Positions 12,635-22,088 of a stretch of DNA of 35,285 nt are shown here, piece by piece. The first letter of the stretch is position 1. The number at the start of each line of letters is the position of its first letter. The position numbers were made by a program, and so were the translations under genes. The stretch is taken from positions 1 through 35,285 of the IMG/VR virus record IMGVR_UViG_3300047509_000146; one strand, written 5' to 3'. Origin of the DNA: a virus. The notes below the pieces were generated by a model. That model was not told where the DNA came from, made no database searches, and worked only from the letters and a program-made list of their open reading frames with translations.

Positions 12635-14875
12635 ATGGAACGCGATGAAAACGACGTTAACAAAGAAAACTTAACGCCTGATGAAATAAACGACATGGAA
12701 GACCGTCGTATTGCCATGATGAATGAAGCTGGCATCGACGAAGTTGACGTGTTGCAACGCTGCAATCAGCATTTAAATACTTGGAATTCTTATTTCAACG
12801 AAAATATTGTCCGTGGTAAGGATGATATGAATTTCGTATTGCGGGATCAGTGGACGGCGGTTGAAAGAAGTGAATTCACGCGTTTGTTCAAGCCTGCAAT
12901 GACATTCAATAAATTGTATGATTCAACCAAAAAAGTCGTAGGTGAGCAAAGAAAAAATAAGCCGGACTTAATTGTAAGGTCGTTAACCGGTAAGGCAACT
13001 CAAGAACAAATAAACCTACGGGCAGATCTAGTAAGAACCATATCTTATCAGAGTCAGAACGATTTAGTTTATCAAACCGCATTCAAATCAGCCCTCATGA
13101 TGGGATTTGGTGCGTTTCAAGTCTGCTTAGACTATGAGTCACCAAGAAGTTTTAACAAGATCATAAAGTACGATATTATTCCGGACGCTACAAGCTGTTC
13201 ATGGGACCCAACCGCATTAAAGCCCCATAAAGGCGACGGCAATTATTGCTCGCGTAGATTCATATTTACGCGTGATGAGTTTTTTGCAACCTATCCCTAC
13301 GTTCTTAATCCAGTTTCTTACACTGATCCCTATATGCTGCTTGATTTCCAATGGACAACTCGTGACACGATCATTGTATGCGATGAGTTCGTTAAAGAAT
13401 GGTTTCCGCTAGTGATAAATCATATCAAGATCGGAAAGGAATTTAAGGTTTTAGATAACGACCAATGGGAAGCAGAACAAAAGGCATATCAGCGGAAGCT
13501 TGATATTGCGGGCACGGGGGAAGCCCGAGCTATTATTGAGAAAGATCGTCCCATTAAAGTGGGTGAGCGTCAGACTCAAGATTATAAAATTATGCATTAT
13601 CGCTTAATCCGCGACCGAATAATTGATTTTAGTGAGTGGCCGTCGCGTCAACTTCCTATTCCCTTTGTCGATGGCGATAGTTATTACGTGGAAGGACGAC
13701 AATATACTAAATCATTCATTCATGAGGCGCGCGATGCACAGAAATTGCTTAACTATTCACGTTCTGAATTAGCGGCTGAATTGAAAAATCGACGCCGTGA
13801 GCAGTGGCTTGGAACACCAGATAATATCATTGGTTATGAGCAGGACTGGCGTAATCCAGAACTTCAAATGGGTATCTTGCGGGCAAAACCTGATCCTAAA
13901 ACCGGTCAAATGCCGGTCAAGATGCCAGCCTGGGAAGTTTCACAGGGTTTATTTATGACAGCTCAATCCACCGGTCAAGACATCAAAGAGATATTGGGCT
14001 TCTCTGAAGCTGAAGCACTGCAAGGCCGTGATATTTCAGGAAAGGCACGACGTGAACGCAAAATGGAAGGTTCCATGTCGGCATATGTCTTTTTTGATAA
14101 CTTGAATCAAGCGATTGAACAAGGCGGTCGAGTGGTCAATGATTTGTTGCCTCATATTATTGGCGATGAAGAACGTCACATGAATATCTCTAAAAAGGAT
14201 GGCAAATCTGATTCGATCATTATGAACCAACGCGTGGGCGAAGGGGATAACGTGAAAATCACAAACCAATTAGAGCAGGGTGATTTTGACGTTGAAATCG
14301 ATACGGGTCCAAGTTTTGCAGTACAAAAAGATATTGCACTTGAGTTTTTTCAACAAACTATGCAAGCAAGCCCTCAAATATTTCCTCTTATTGCGGATCT
14401 TTGGGCTTCCCAGCTTGATTTGCAACAAATGCCAACCATCAAAGATAGACTTAAGACTTTGGTTCCTCCAGATATTATTGCCAAGGAGGAAGGAAAACCA
14501 CCGCCGCCCCCCAAACCTGATCCACAGGCTCAGATGATGCAGGCTGAAATGGAGTTTAAGCAAGCTCAAATTCAGGAAAAACAAGGCGCTCTTCAGCTTC
14601 AAATGGAAGAATTACAAATTAAGAAGCAAAAACAGGATTTAGAAAAGGCGCAACTTATTTTAGATGCGCAAAAAGCAAAATCAGAAGCTCAACTTAACTT
14701 ATATGATCATGCTTTAAATGTAAGAAAGGCTGAAATAGTTCACGGTGGAGAGAATAGAAAGCATGAGAATGACTTTACTCATAAGATCGCATCAATCCTG
14801 GCTAATTTGCATGAATCAGATAAGCAAAGGGAGCATGAGAAAGAATTACACAAATATAAAGCCTCTACTGATTAG
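12635..14875 (+). CDS. Portal protein, P22-like
   Basis: A 746-aa portal, the dodecameric ring through which DNA is packaged and ejected. The start at 12635 has AAGGA at 9 nt; an ATG at 12626 overlaps that ribosome site. It resembles the P22 gp1 family in length, with FKPAMTFNKLYDSTKKVVGE and KNKPDLIVRS in the N-terminal part. The C-terminus from about residue 625 has a PPPPP stretch and a long Gln/Lys/Glu-rich helix, like the P22 portal barrel. It lies in the order TerL, portal, scaffold, coat. The portal stop overlaps a minus-strand endonuclease gene by 11 nt. Confidence 0.92.
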   Translation: MERDENDVNKENLTPDEINDMEDRRIAMMNEAGIDEVDVLQRCNQHLNTWNSYFNENIVRGKDDMNFVLRDQWTAVERSEFTRLFKPAMTFNKLYDSTKKVVGEQRKNKPDLIVRSLTGKATQEQINLRADLVRTISYQSQNDLVYQTAFKSALMMGFGAFQVCLDYESPRSFNKIIKYDIIPDATSCSWDPTALKPHKGDGNYCSRRFIFTRDEFFATYPYVLNPVSYTDPYMLLDFQWTTRDTIIVCDEFVKEWFPLVINHIKIGKEFKVLDNDQWEAEQKAYQRKLDIAGTGEARAIIEKDRPIKVGERQTQDYKIMHYRLIRDRIIDFSEWPSRQLPIPFVDGDSYYVEGRQYTKSFIHEARDAQKLLNYSRSELAAELKNRRREQWLGTPDNIIGYEQDWRNPELQMGILRAKPDPKTGQMPVKMPAWEVSQGLFMTAQSTGQDIKEILGFSEAEALQGRDISGKARRERKMEGSMSAYVFFDNLNQAIEQGGRVVNDLLPHIIGDEERHMNISKKDGKSDSIIMNQRVGEGDNVKITNQLEQGDFDVEIDTGPSFAVQKDIALEFFQQTMQASPQIFPLIADLWASQLDLQQMPTIKDRLKTLVPPDIIAKEEGKPPPPPKPDPQAQMMQAEMEFKQAQIQEKQGALQLQMEELQIKKQKQDLEKAQLILDAQKAKSEAQLNLYDHALNVRKAEIVHGGENRKHENDFTHKIASILANLHESDKQREHEKELHKYKASTD

Positions 14876-15359
14876 AGGCTTTCAGATAATCAATTGCTGA
14901 ATGCATTATGGTTTCCGAATCTTTGAATGAACCTAATCCGGTATTACAGGTATGGCACAAAAGCCCTCTTATTTTTCCTGTTGAATGGCAGTGATCCACT
15001 GAAAGCATTTTTACTTTATTCGTTTTTTTCTTTAATTGAGTTTCAGGATTTTTACAAATCGCGCAAAGATTATTTTGTTTTTCTAGCATTGAATAATATG
15101 TTTCTGGCAATAATTTAAATCGATGAAGAATAGTATAGGCATGCGATTTATCTTCATGCTTTATGAAAGTTGGAACTTTTCTCTTATCATGTTTTTTTGG
15201 GGTCTTTAGGTATTTAATTTTTATTCTATTTCTTTCTGAATTATTTCTGCATTCCCGGCATCTCAAATAAGGTGTTCCAGTGTTAGACAATCTATTTAAA
15301 ATAGTTTGTTGTGTATTTAATTCGCCATGAATTTTACAAATTTTAACAATTTCGGTCAT
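14865..15359 (-). CDS. Endonuclease VII-like HNH endonuclease (antisense insertion)
   Basis: A 164-aa protein on the minus strand inside the rightward structural operon. I start at 15359, with GGAG at 6 nt. CAICKNPE, then SVDHCHSTGKIRGLLC, then CNTGLGSFKD is the signature of the recombination endonuclease VII fold (CxxC, DH-H, CxxCN), which cleaves branched DNA. An N-terminal zinc-like segment has C-x2-H and C-x2-C. It is A+T-rich and is the only opposite-strand gene in the late region, so I read it as a mobile nuclease inserted between portal and scaffold. Confidence 0.85.
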   Translation of the reverse strand: MTEIVKICKIHGELNTQQTILNRLSNTGTPYLRCRECRNNSERNRIKIKYLKTPKKHDKRKVPTFIKHEDKSHAYTILHRFKLLPETYYSMLEKQNNLCAICKNPETQLKKKTNKVKMLSVDHCHSTGKIRGLLCHTCNTGLGSFKDSETIMHSAIDYLKASNQ

Positions 15360-15591
15360 AGACACTCCATCAAGTGTAATCATCAAATAGGTCAAAACCA
15401 GACAATTGATGAGATTGCTTTTCGGCCGCTAAACCTAGGTTTTGATAAATCATTATAACTACATTCTATACCGGTGCATCTATTTTGTTCTAACAAAAAG
15501 CGTACAATTTCTATTACGAGTACAGGATGTACATCGAGCGCCGCAGCCGCTTAATACTGCCGGGCAAATGAATGCCGAAGTGGAGAAGAAT

Positions 15592-16407
15592 ATGGAAGTT
15601 CAAGCAGATTCTAACCAAGGCCAGGATGGTCTAGCTGATCAAGTGATGAATCATGTAGGTATCGAAGAATCAGAACCTAACGTGCAAGCGGAAGGGGCTG
15701 AAGAAGGCGATAATAGCGAAGGGATGCACTCGAAAGAGACCTTAGCCGTCCAAAAGCGGTTGAAATCTCAGAAGAGGGCACACGAGCGGGAAGTTCGTGA
15801 ATTGCACGCCAGGATTGGCGATTTAGAGTCTAGGATGACTCAACCTAACTATCAATCACAAGAGCAGCCGATGAATCCCTATACCCCGCCTCAAGGTGGT
15901 GGAATAGATGAGCATATCCACAAGGCAGTGAGTTTTGCGCTCCAACACAAGGAAATGGAGGAACGCAAGGCGCATGAAGCGCAGAATCAAGCACATGTTC
16001 AACGACAATATCAGGACTTTCAAAAGCACCTTGATAATGTGGGCGACAAGTACGACGATTTTCATGATGTAGTATTTGGACGTGATACACCCTATACCCC
16101 ATCGATGCGTGATTATGCAGTCACATTGCCTCGTAATGGCGCAGGAAGCGCCGGCGAAGTGCTCTATAAGCTCGGTAAGAATCCCGAAGAACTACACCGT
16201 ATTTCCAAACTCCACCCATTAGACCAAGCAAGTGAGATGTCGAGACTGTCTCATGCTTTGATTAGTGGTGGCGAGCAGCGAAATGGTGCCCCATCACGTC
16301 CCTTAGGACAAATCAAGAATAACCCAGTCACCAACTCACATGTGGTCACAGACAAAACACCTGTCGGTAGTATCCGGCAGCGCATGAAGTCGGGCAGCTG
16401 GAAGTAA
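15592..16407 (+). CDS. Scaffolding protein
   Basis: A 271-aa, Glu/Gln-rich helical protein between portal and coat genes, the position of P22 scaffold. Residues 60-90 (about) form a charged coiled coil (RLKSQKRAHEREVRELHARI), and the Lys/Arg-rich C-terminus (TPVGSIRQRMKSGSWK) suits the coat-binding helix-turn-helix of scaffolds. I chose ATG 15592, which has GGAG at 6 nt; ATG 15568 is the alternative. The frame is open upstream to 15442 without a clear ribosome site. Scaffold is expelled after capsid assembly. Confidence 0.75.
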   Translation: MEVQADSNQGQDGLADQVMNHVGIEESEPNVQAEGAEEGDNSEGMHSKETLAVQKRLKSQKRAHEREVRELHARIGDLESRMTQPNYQSQEQPMNPYTPPQGGGIDEHIHKAVSFALQHKEMEERKAHEAQNQAHVQRQYQDFQKHLDNVGDKYDDFHDVVFGRDTPYTPSMRDYAVTLPRNGAGSAGEVLYKLGKNPEELHRISKLHPLDQASEMSRLSHALISGGEQRNGAPSRPLGQIKNNPVTNSHVVTDKTPVGSIRQRMKSGSWK

Positions 16408-16409
16408 AC

Positions 16410-16439
16410 ATTTAGAGACATTTAGACGTATCTCTAAAT
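16410..16439 (+). other. Hairpin in the coat-gene leader
   Basis: ATTTAGAGA (16410-16418) pairs with TCTCTAAAT (16431-16439) around a 12-nt loop. It lies just after the scaffold stop and 46 nt before the coat start. No T-run follows. Such stems often stabilise or process highly expressed coat mRNA; that role is inferred. Confidence 0.5.
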
Positions 16440-16484
16440 TTAGATCGTCCAGTTGCCTATCACCAATGGAATGGAGACAGGGCA

Positions 16485-17705
16485 ATGCCTAATCAATTTA
16501 TTAATACGCAGTTAGTTTCTAACACAGCATTAGCGATGTTCGCTAACAACGCACCTTTTGTTATGACTGGATCACGCATCTATCAAGATGACTTTCAAAA
16601 TTCCGGCTATAAGATAGGCGACACTTTGCAGGTTCGACGTCAAAATAACTTTATTGTTGGTGACGGTTCTACAGCGGTTCCGCAAGATATTATCGAAACT
16701 GTTGAAACCATCACGATTGCGCATCAATACCATGCATTGATCTCGTATACGATTCAAGATTTGTCCCTGCGTATTGAAGACTTCTCGCGCATGTTCATTC
16801 AGCCCGCTATTCAAAATATCATTACTCAAATGGAAACTGATATTTGTCGTGCCGCTGAATTAGAACTTTATTTCTTCTCGGGGACAGCCGGAACACCCAT
16901 TAACTCCTTCCAATCAGTTGACTTAGCAGGCGCTAAGCTGCTTGAAATGGGTGTTAATATTGCATCCGATGCTTACATGGCGATGACCGTTCGTGACGGT
17001 TCCAGCTTGAAATCAGCACTGTTAAACAACTTCACCCCAGTATTTAACGAAGATATTGTCAGACAATCTGCAATTGGTCACTTGTCTTACTTTGATATTT
17101 TCCAATCCCAAAACATTGTGCGACACGTTGCGGGCGCGGGTCCTTTGCTCCATGCAGGCGATACATTGACCGTGAATGGCGCGGTTGCCTCAGGGAATAC
17201 CCTAGTATTGGCAGGGGCTAACGGTGGTGGTGCTGCGGTGACTAACTATTTCTTACCTGGTGATTTGATTTCAATTGCCGGCGTGACCAGTGTTAATCCG
17301 CTGGGACGTCAATCAACGGGGCAGAATATGCAGTTTGTGGTCACTGCACCCGCATCTTCTGCGATAGGTGGCGCGATTACAGTACAAGTTAATCCTACCA
17401 TTATCAGCGATACATCTAGCCCATTGCAGAACGTCAGCAATGCGGTTCCAAGTGGTGCTGTCGTTACTATGGTACCAAGCTATAACGTAAACGTTGCTTA
17501 TCCTGCACGTGGTCTGGATATCGTTTGCCCACCGTTGTACAAACTGCAAGTACCTTATTCCAGTGTTGCAATCGACCCTGAAACCGGTTTATCACTCGCT
17601 GTTACACAAACTGGTGACATTCAGGCTTATCAAAACTTGATGCGTATCGATATTTTGTGTGGCTTTAAATGGCACCCACAATACGCTGTTAAACAATTGT
17701 CATAA
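16485..17705 (+). CDS. Major capsid (coat) protein, P22 gp5-like
   Basis: A 406-aa coat protein with HK97 fold as in P22. N-terminus NTALAMFANNAPFVMTGSRI and long helix region AIQNIITQMETDICRAAELE resemble the P22 coat family, as does the segment YPARGLDIVCPPLYKLQVPY near the C-terminus. Residues about 215-325 form an inserted Gly/Ala/Thr-rich beta domain (HAGDTLTVNGAVASG...), in the position expected for the telokin-like I-domain of P22 coat. Strong ribosome site (GGAGACAGG). First gene after the scaffold. Confidence 0.9.
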   Translation: MPNQFINTQLVSNTALAMFANNAPFVMTGSRIYQDDFQNSGYKIGDTLQVRRQNNFIVGDGSTAVPQDIIETVETITIAHQYHALISYTIQDLSLRIEDFSRMFIQPAIQNIITQMETDICRAAELELYFFSGTAGTPINSFQSVDLAGAKLLEMGVNIASDAYMAMTVRDGSSLKSALLNNFTPVFNEDIVRQSAIGHLSYFDIFQSQNIVRHVAGAGPLLHAGDTLTVNGAVASGNTLVLAGANGGGAAVTNYFLPGDLISIAGVTSVNPLGRQSTGQNMQFVVTAPASSAIGGAITVQVNPTIISDTSSPLQNVSNAVPSGAVVTMVPSYNVNVAYPARGLDIVCPPLYKLQVPYSSVAIDPETGLSLAVTQTGDIQAYQNLMRIDILCGFKWHPQYAVKQLS

Positions 17706-17718
17706 GGAAATTTGCCCG

Positions 17719-17934
17719 ATGTCACTATGTTGCGTCTATCACAAAGCTCAACCTTTTAGGGTTGTAGAAGATGAGTTAGCAAATGAAATGGTGGCAACGG
17801 GTGAGTGGTTTAGACATCCAAACGATGTATATAAACAAAAGGAAATTATTCATGAAAAGCCGATACGACGGAAATCCAAGCAAAGAAGCATCGATAGCGA
17901 ATGTGCGCCAAGGCCGGATGGAAGCGGAACATAA
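17719..17934 (+). CDS. Hypothetical protein, 71 aa
   Basis: Starts at 17719 after AAGGAAA, 14 nt after the coat gene. MSLCCVYHKAQPFRVVEDEL then EWFRHPNDVYKQKE and a basic C-terminus. Its last 83 nt overlap the next gene in another frame. It could be a head-completion or decoration factor from its position; no family is recognised. Confidence 0.6.
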   Translation: MSLCCVYHKAQPFRVVEDELANEMVATGEWFRHPNDVYKQKEIIHEKPIRRKSKQRSIDSECAPRPDGSGT

Positions 17935-18136
17935 TTCCAATAATCAATTCGTTAAGAAAGTACAGAATGAGCAAGCACGACATGCGGGTCGTCCACCCAA
18001 GCTGGGCGGTGAATCCATGATGTTTAATGCTTATATGTGCAATAACGGTATGCACGCGCAAGAACTTGCTCGTGATATTACTCGTGGCATTGACGAAGTG
18101 GCTTACCCTGTTAAGCCTTCCAATACCAGCGAATAA
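17852..18136 (+). CDS. Hypothetical protein, 94 aa
   Basis: Starts at 17852 after AAAGGAAATTATTC, within the previous gene. The sequence MKSRYDGNPSKEASIANVRQ, then ARHAGRPPKLGGESMMFNAY and MHAQELARDITRGIDEVAY, is basic at first and helical at the end. A strong terminator follows. Late-region location implies a virion or assembly role; no family recognised. Confidence 0.65.
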   Translation: MKSRYDGNPSKEASIANVRQGRMEAEHNSNNQFVKKVQNEQARHAGRPPKLGGESMMFNAYMCNNGMHAQELARDITRGIDEVAYPVKPSNTSE

Positions 18137-18143
18137 GTCGATC

Positions 18144-18178
18144 AAATCGACATAGCCCTTAACTATGTCGATTTTTTT
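18144..18178 (+). terminator. Strong rho-independent terminator
   Basis: AAATCGACATAG (18144-18155) and CTATGTCGATTT (18163-18174) form a perfect 12-bp stem with a 7-nt loop and a T-run to 18178. It lies directly after the coat-gene cluster and would partly separate coat expression from the tail genes. A further CGACATA copy lies at 18188-18194. Confidence 0.92.
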
Positions 18179-18206
18179 CAATTTTTTCGACATAAGGGGC
18201 TAAGGA

Positions 18207-19247
18207 ATGGCTCAGGTTGTCAGGACGACAAACGATGTTATTGTTAATTCCCTTTTTCTGTTGGGGGAGTTAGGCGTAGGAGAGACCCCTGACGGTTTCA
18301 TGCTTCAAACTGGTTTGGAACTCATCAATGAATTGCTGGACAAATTTGCTGCTGACAGTATTTACATACCATTTCTGACAACACTCGATCATACATTCAT
18401 TGTTGGAAAAGACACTTATTCTATATCAGATATGATATTGGGAAGTGATATAACTGCCGATCGAGTGGTTGATTTATCCTTTGCCAATTATACGGTTCCT
18501 GGAACTGGCGTTAATCAGCAATCTAATCCGATTACTTTTAATTTCACAGCGGATACCGTTACCAATACCATTACTATAGGTAATACGGCCGGATTTCCAA
18601 CCGGAACACCTGTGGTGCTGAATTCCTTTGGTACGATTCCATCGCCATTAGTGACAGGAGTAACTTACTATACCATTTTCTTGAATGGAACGACGTTACA
18701 ACTGGCTCAAACTGAGCAAGAAGCATTGATTGGCATTCCCATTCAGTTAACTACTAATGGTATCCCGATTAATACCATCACTGCATTTCAAGGCAACCTA
18801 AATGCCAGCATGACAGCGTTGATTTATCCGTTGCGGATCATCAATAAAGCACAGTATTGGGGCGTTGTAAGACAAAATAATTTAATGGCACGACCTGGTT
18901 TTATCTTTTTGGATAAACAAGCGAATGAGAGCCTTGTTACAGTTTATCCCGTGCCTGATCAGCCATACCCTTTTAAGCTTCAAGTTAAATCTATGATTAA
19001 TTCCCTTGGGCCACAAGATACGTTAGGAGAATTGCCGCCTAACTATTACGGGTTCATGAAATACGCGTTGGCTCGCAAATTCTTATCGTATTACCCATCG
19101 GGTAATTGGCCGCAAACGGCTGAAGATGAATATCAAGATTATTTCAATACGTTCAAAAATGCCAATGAAACAGATTTAACGATTAGACCATCGGTGACCT
19201 TAACGGCGCCGGAACCTTTCTACTGGCCTAATATTTTGAGCTACTAA
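18207..19247 (+). CDS. Head-tail connector, P22 gp4-like
   Basis: A 346-aa homologue-like protein of the P22 tail accessory factor gp4, which sits under the portal and closes the head. N-terminus NDVIVNSLFLLGELGVGETP and helix GLELINELLDKFAADSIYIP, plus the C-terminal PPNYYGFMKYALARKFLSYY, fit the family. It is longer than P22 gp4 (about 166 aa), because residues about 108-195 are an extra Thr/Asn-rich beta domain also seen in the next protein. It begins shortly after the terminator and ends sharing a base with the next start (TAATG). Confidence 0.85.
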   Translation: MAQVVRTTNDVIVNSLFLLGELGVGETPDGFMLQTGLELINELLDKFAADSIYIPFLTTLDHTFIVGKDTYSISDMILGSDITADRVVDLSFANYTVPGTGVNQQSNPITFNFTADTVTNTITIGNTAGFPTGTPVVLNSFGTIPSPLVTGVTYYTIFLNGTTLQLAQTEQEALIGIPIQLTTNGIPINTITAFQGNLNASMTALIYPLRIINKAQYWGVVRQNNLMARPGFIFLDKQANESLVTVYPVPDQPYPFKLQVKSMINSLGPQDTLGELPPNYYGFMKYALARKFLSYYPSGNWPQTAEDEYQDYFNTFKNANETDLTIRPSVTLTAPEPFYWPNILSY

Positions 19248-21127
19248 TGACACAGACAACCGACTATGACATCGTTGGAAGCTATAACAACCAGAGAATA
19301 AGCAGCATTGATGCTGAACGCTCTGTGAATATGTTCGAGTATATCGATCCGCTGGGTAAAAAACCAAAATCACTTATTAATACATCAGGTCTTGTAGATG
19401 AAGAATTTGATTTTGGAGCAGCCACGGGTGGTTTTCGTGGTCAGTTTGTTTTTAAGCAACCTTCTAATGCGGAAACCAATGAATATTGCGTGATTGGTAA
19501 TTCTATTTATCGCGTTAGCACCGCAGGTGTCACCTCACTTTTGGGCACTATAAGTAATAGCACAGGTTATGTTGGCATTGATGCTAATACGTTTCAGATT
19601 ATTTTTGTAAACGGTGAGAAAGGGTATATCTGGGACACCATAGCTTCTACATTTACAATGATTACCGATGCCTCATTTCCTGTAAAGCCAATTGACGTTT
19701 GTTATTTAGATGGATTCTTTGTTGTTGCTCATGGAGACACAAATAATTTTCAACTATCGAGCTTCAATCAAGGGCTAGTTTGGGGGCCTGATTTTGCGAC
19801 AGGCACAGGAAACGCTTTTACTGCAACCAGTGGTGCATCACCTAATTTAGTATTGGGAACAGGGACAACATTAAATTATGCCCCTGGAACTCCCATAACC
19901 TTTAATGGTGCAGGAACGTTGCCAACGGGGACACCCGCTATCTCTGTCGGAACAACTTATTACGTTAAAACCGTAGTCAATGCCACCACATTTACTATTT
20001 CAACCACAAATGGTGGCGCCGCAATTACTTTTTCCACTGTTGGTATTGCTCCAATATTTGTTACCAATGGCGGTCAGTTACAGCAAGGCGCGATAACCAC
20101 TCATCCTGGAACTATTGTTGCGTGTCGAACATTGCATCGACGATTATTTTTGTTTTCTCAGAACTTCACTGAGGTTTGGGAAAATGCAGGTATTGGGACT
20201 AACCTTCCATTCAGGCGTAACAATGCACTGTTAATGGAATATGGAACGCCTGCTATTGGCAGTGTTTCAGTCGGTTTTGATTTAATGTTTTTCTTATCAC
20301 AAGACCGTGATGGCCTGGGTTCTGTCATGATGGTGCGTGGTACAGAATCGATTCCGACAAGTAATCGAGCGTTGGATTTTCAATTAGCACAATATGCATC
20401 AGACCAACAAGTTGCAGATTGCAGAGCATTTTTGATTAAAGAAAATGGCCTCATTTTTTATCGCATGAATTTCACGCTTGCAAATCATACGTTTGTTTAC
20501 AACGTCACTCTTAGTAATCCAGCGCAAGAAGAAACAAAATACTGGCACGAAGAAGAAGTGTTAAATGGAAATCGTCACCCAGCGCAAACACATGCTTATT
20601 TCAATGGAAATAATTATGTTGGGGATTATTTACAGCCCATACTTTATCGAGTTGATCCGGGTGTCTATACCAATAATGGCGAATTAATCCGTCGCATGAG
20701 AATCACTCGTGCTTTTGTTCCACCAGGCTATCAGCGAATCAGAATTGACAGATTGCAAATAGATATACTGCAAGGAAACATTAATAACCTTCAACCCATT
20801 TTTGAAGAGTTAGATTTATTGACTGAAGATGGTTTTATTATTCAAACTGAGTCAGGCGATGATATTTTATTGCAGCAAGAATTGAGATTGAATGATCCGC
20901 AAGCACTCTATGTTTTTATGTCTATCTCAAAAGATGGAGGCCAAACTTATGGATATTCTGTGCGAGCACCTATGGGGAATATTGGTCAAAGAACATTTAG
21001 AACGCTATGGCGCAAGCTCGGCACGACCAAGCGCGGCCAAGCATTTGTTGCGATGTTTGAATTTTTTGATGCGGTTCCCTTTGTGATATTAGGGGCGTCT
21101 TGGGCTATTGAATTGTTACCGGAATAA
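19247..21127 (+). CDS. Packaged-DNA stabilization protein, P22 gp10-like
   Basis: A 626-aa tail-hub protein resembling P22 gp10, which binds the gp4 ring and caps the channel. It starts with SYNNQRISSIDAERSVNMFE, the family's characteristic beginning, and carries CRTLHRRLFLFSQNFTEVWE mid-protein and GQRTFRTLWRKLGTTKRGQA near the end. Residues about 187-275 are a beta-rich insertion similar to the one in the preceding gp4-like protein (GTPITFNGAGTLPTGTPAIS, TTYYV, TTFTIS). Longer than P22 gp10 (472 aa), largely because of this. The start is coupled to the previous gene. Confidence 0.9.
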   Translation: MTQTTDYDIVGSYNNQRISSIDAERSVNMFEYIDPLGKKPKSLINTSGLVDEEFDFGAATGGFRGQFVFKQPSNAETNEYCVIGNSIYRVSTAGVTSLLGTISNSTGYVGIDANTFQIIFVNGEKGYIWDTIASTFTMITDASFPVKPIDVCYLDGFFVVAHGDTNNFQLSSFNQGLVWGPDFATGTGNAFTATSGASPNLVLGTGTTLNYAPGTPITFNGAGTLPTGTPAISVGTTYYVKTVVNATTFTISTTNGGAAITFSTVGIAPIFVTNGGQLQQGAITTHPGTIVACRTLHRRLFLFSQNFTEVWENAGIGTNLPFRRNNALLMEYGTPAIGSVSVGFDLMFFLSQDRDGLGSVMMVRGTESIPTSNRALDFQLAQYASDQQVADCRAFLIKENGLIFYRMNFTLANHTFVYNVTLSNPAQEETKYWHEEEVLNGNRHPAQTHAYFNGNNYVGDYLQPILYRVDPGVYTNNGELIRRMRITRAFVPPGYQRIRIDRLQIDILQGNINNLQPIFEELDLLTEDGFIIQTESGDDILLQQELRLNDPQALYVFMSISKDGGQTYGYSVRAPMGNIGQRTFRTLWRKLGTTKRGQAFVAMFEFFDAVPFVILGASWAIELLPE

Positions 21128-21130
21128 TAT

Positions 21131-21394
21131 ATGGCAAATGATTTCGACCAATTTCCACTCTACGACCCTCTTGTGAAAACGGGAACGAATCGTATGGCTG
21201 ATGTTTGGGTTTCCTTTATGGCTACGTTTTATATGAATTTGATCAGCTATCTAACGGCTGGTGGAATCTTATTGCCACAGGTCACATCGGATCAAAGGGA
21301 TGATTTACAGAACGTACAAAATGGACAAATGATATATAATACTACGTTAGATACAGCCCAATACTTCAAGGCAGGAGTTTGGACGTCTTTCTAA
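21131..21394 (+). CDS. Small tail-stub protein, 87 aa
   Basis: MANDFDQFPLYDPLVKTGTN, then a hydrophobic helix (MATFYMNLISYLTAGGILLP), then VTSDQRDDLQNVQNGQMIYN with a C-terminal YFKAGVWTSF. This C-terminal pattern is common at the end of phage tail-tip or fibre proteins. It occupies the position of the P22 needle gp26 but is too short to be that protein. Role inferred as tail-associated. Confidence 0.6.
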   Translation: MANDFDQFPLYDPLVKTGTNRMADVWVSFMATFYMNLISYLTAGGILLPQVTSDQRDDLQNVQNGQMIYNTTLDTAQYFKAGVWTSF

Positions 21395-21416
21395 CACTAT
21401 ACAAGGATGTATAGCT

Positions 21417-22076
21417 ATGATGTCAGGTAATTTAGGTATACAAAATGCTGGATCTATTCCTCAGTATGCTATGGGCGGAATGGGCGGCATGAACACCAGT
21501 GGCTTAGCCGGACTTTTAGGCGGCCTATTTGGCAATTCAGGCGAGCCTTTTTCAGACGCAGCACATCAATACCAGCACTGGGGCAATCAAGCTGCTAACG
21601 TTCAAAATCCATTTCTGAATGCCGGAACCGGCGCTATTGGTAATTATCAGCATTGGTTGCAAGGGATGCAAGATCCCACCAAATTTATCAATAATACGAT
21701 GTCCCATTATCAAGAGTCTCCTTTTGCGCATTTTCAGCAACAACAAGCCATGCGTGCAGCGAATAATATGGGATCTGCGAGTGGATTAAGTGGATCAACA
21801 CCTTTGCAAATGCAGGCCCAGCAAAATGCATCAAACATCAGCTCGGGTGATATGAACAATTGGTTACAGAATGTATTAGGGATTAACTCTCAATATGGCG
21901 CAGGGCAAAATAACCTAATGCAAGGTGGCCAGAATGCAGCTAACGCATTGACTGGCTTGTATGGAAATATGGGTGCTAATCTAGGTCAAATGGCATATGG
22001 ACAGGGTGCAGCCCGTAATAATGATTTCATGAGCATGTTGACTGGTGGCTTGCAAATGCTGCCAATGTTCTTATAA
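21417..22076 (+). CDS. Ejection/injection protein, P22 gp7-like position
   Basis: A 219-aa Gly/Asn/Gln/Met-rich protein (MMSGNLGIQNAG..., GGMGGMNTSGLAGLLGGLFG, repeated QQ, NN). Low-complexity helical character and place before two further large internal proteins fit the P22 ejection proteins gp7, gp20 and gp16, which leave the virion with the DNA. No direct sequence motif is decisive. RBS AAGGATG upstream. Confidence 0.65.
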   Translation: MMSGNLGIQNAGSIPQYAMGGMGGMNTSGLAGLLGGLFGNSGEPFSDAAHQYQHWGNQAANVQNPFLNAGTGAIGNYQHWLQGMQDPTKFINNTMSHYQESPFAHFQQQQAMRAANNMGSASGLSGSTPLQMQAQQNASNISSGDMNNWLQNVLGINSQYGAGQNNLMQGGQNAANALTGLYGNMGANLGQMAYGQGAARNNDFMSMLTGGLQMLPMFL

Positions 22077-22088
22077 GGGGTTTTTACT

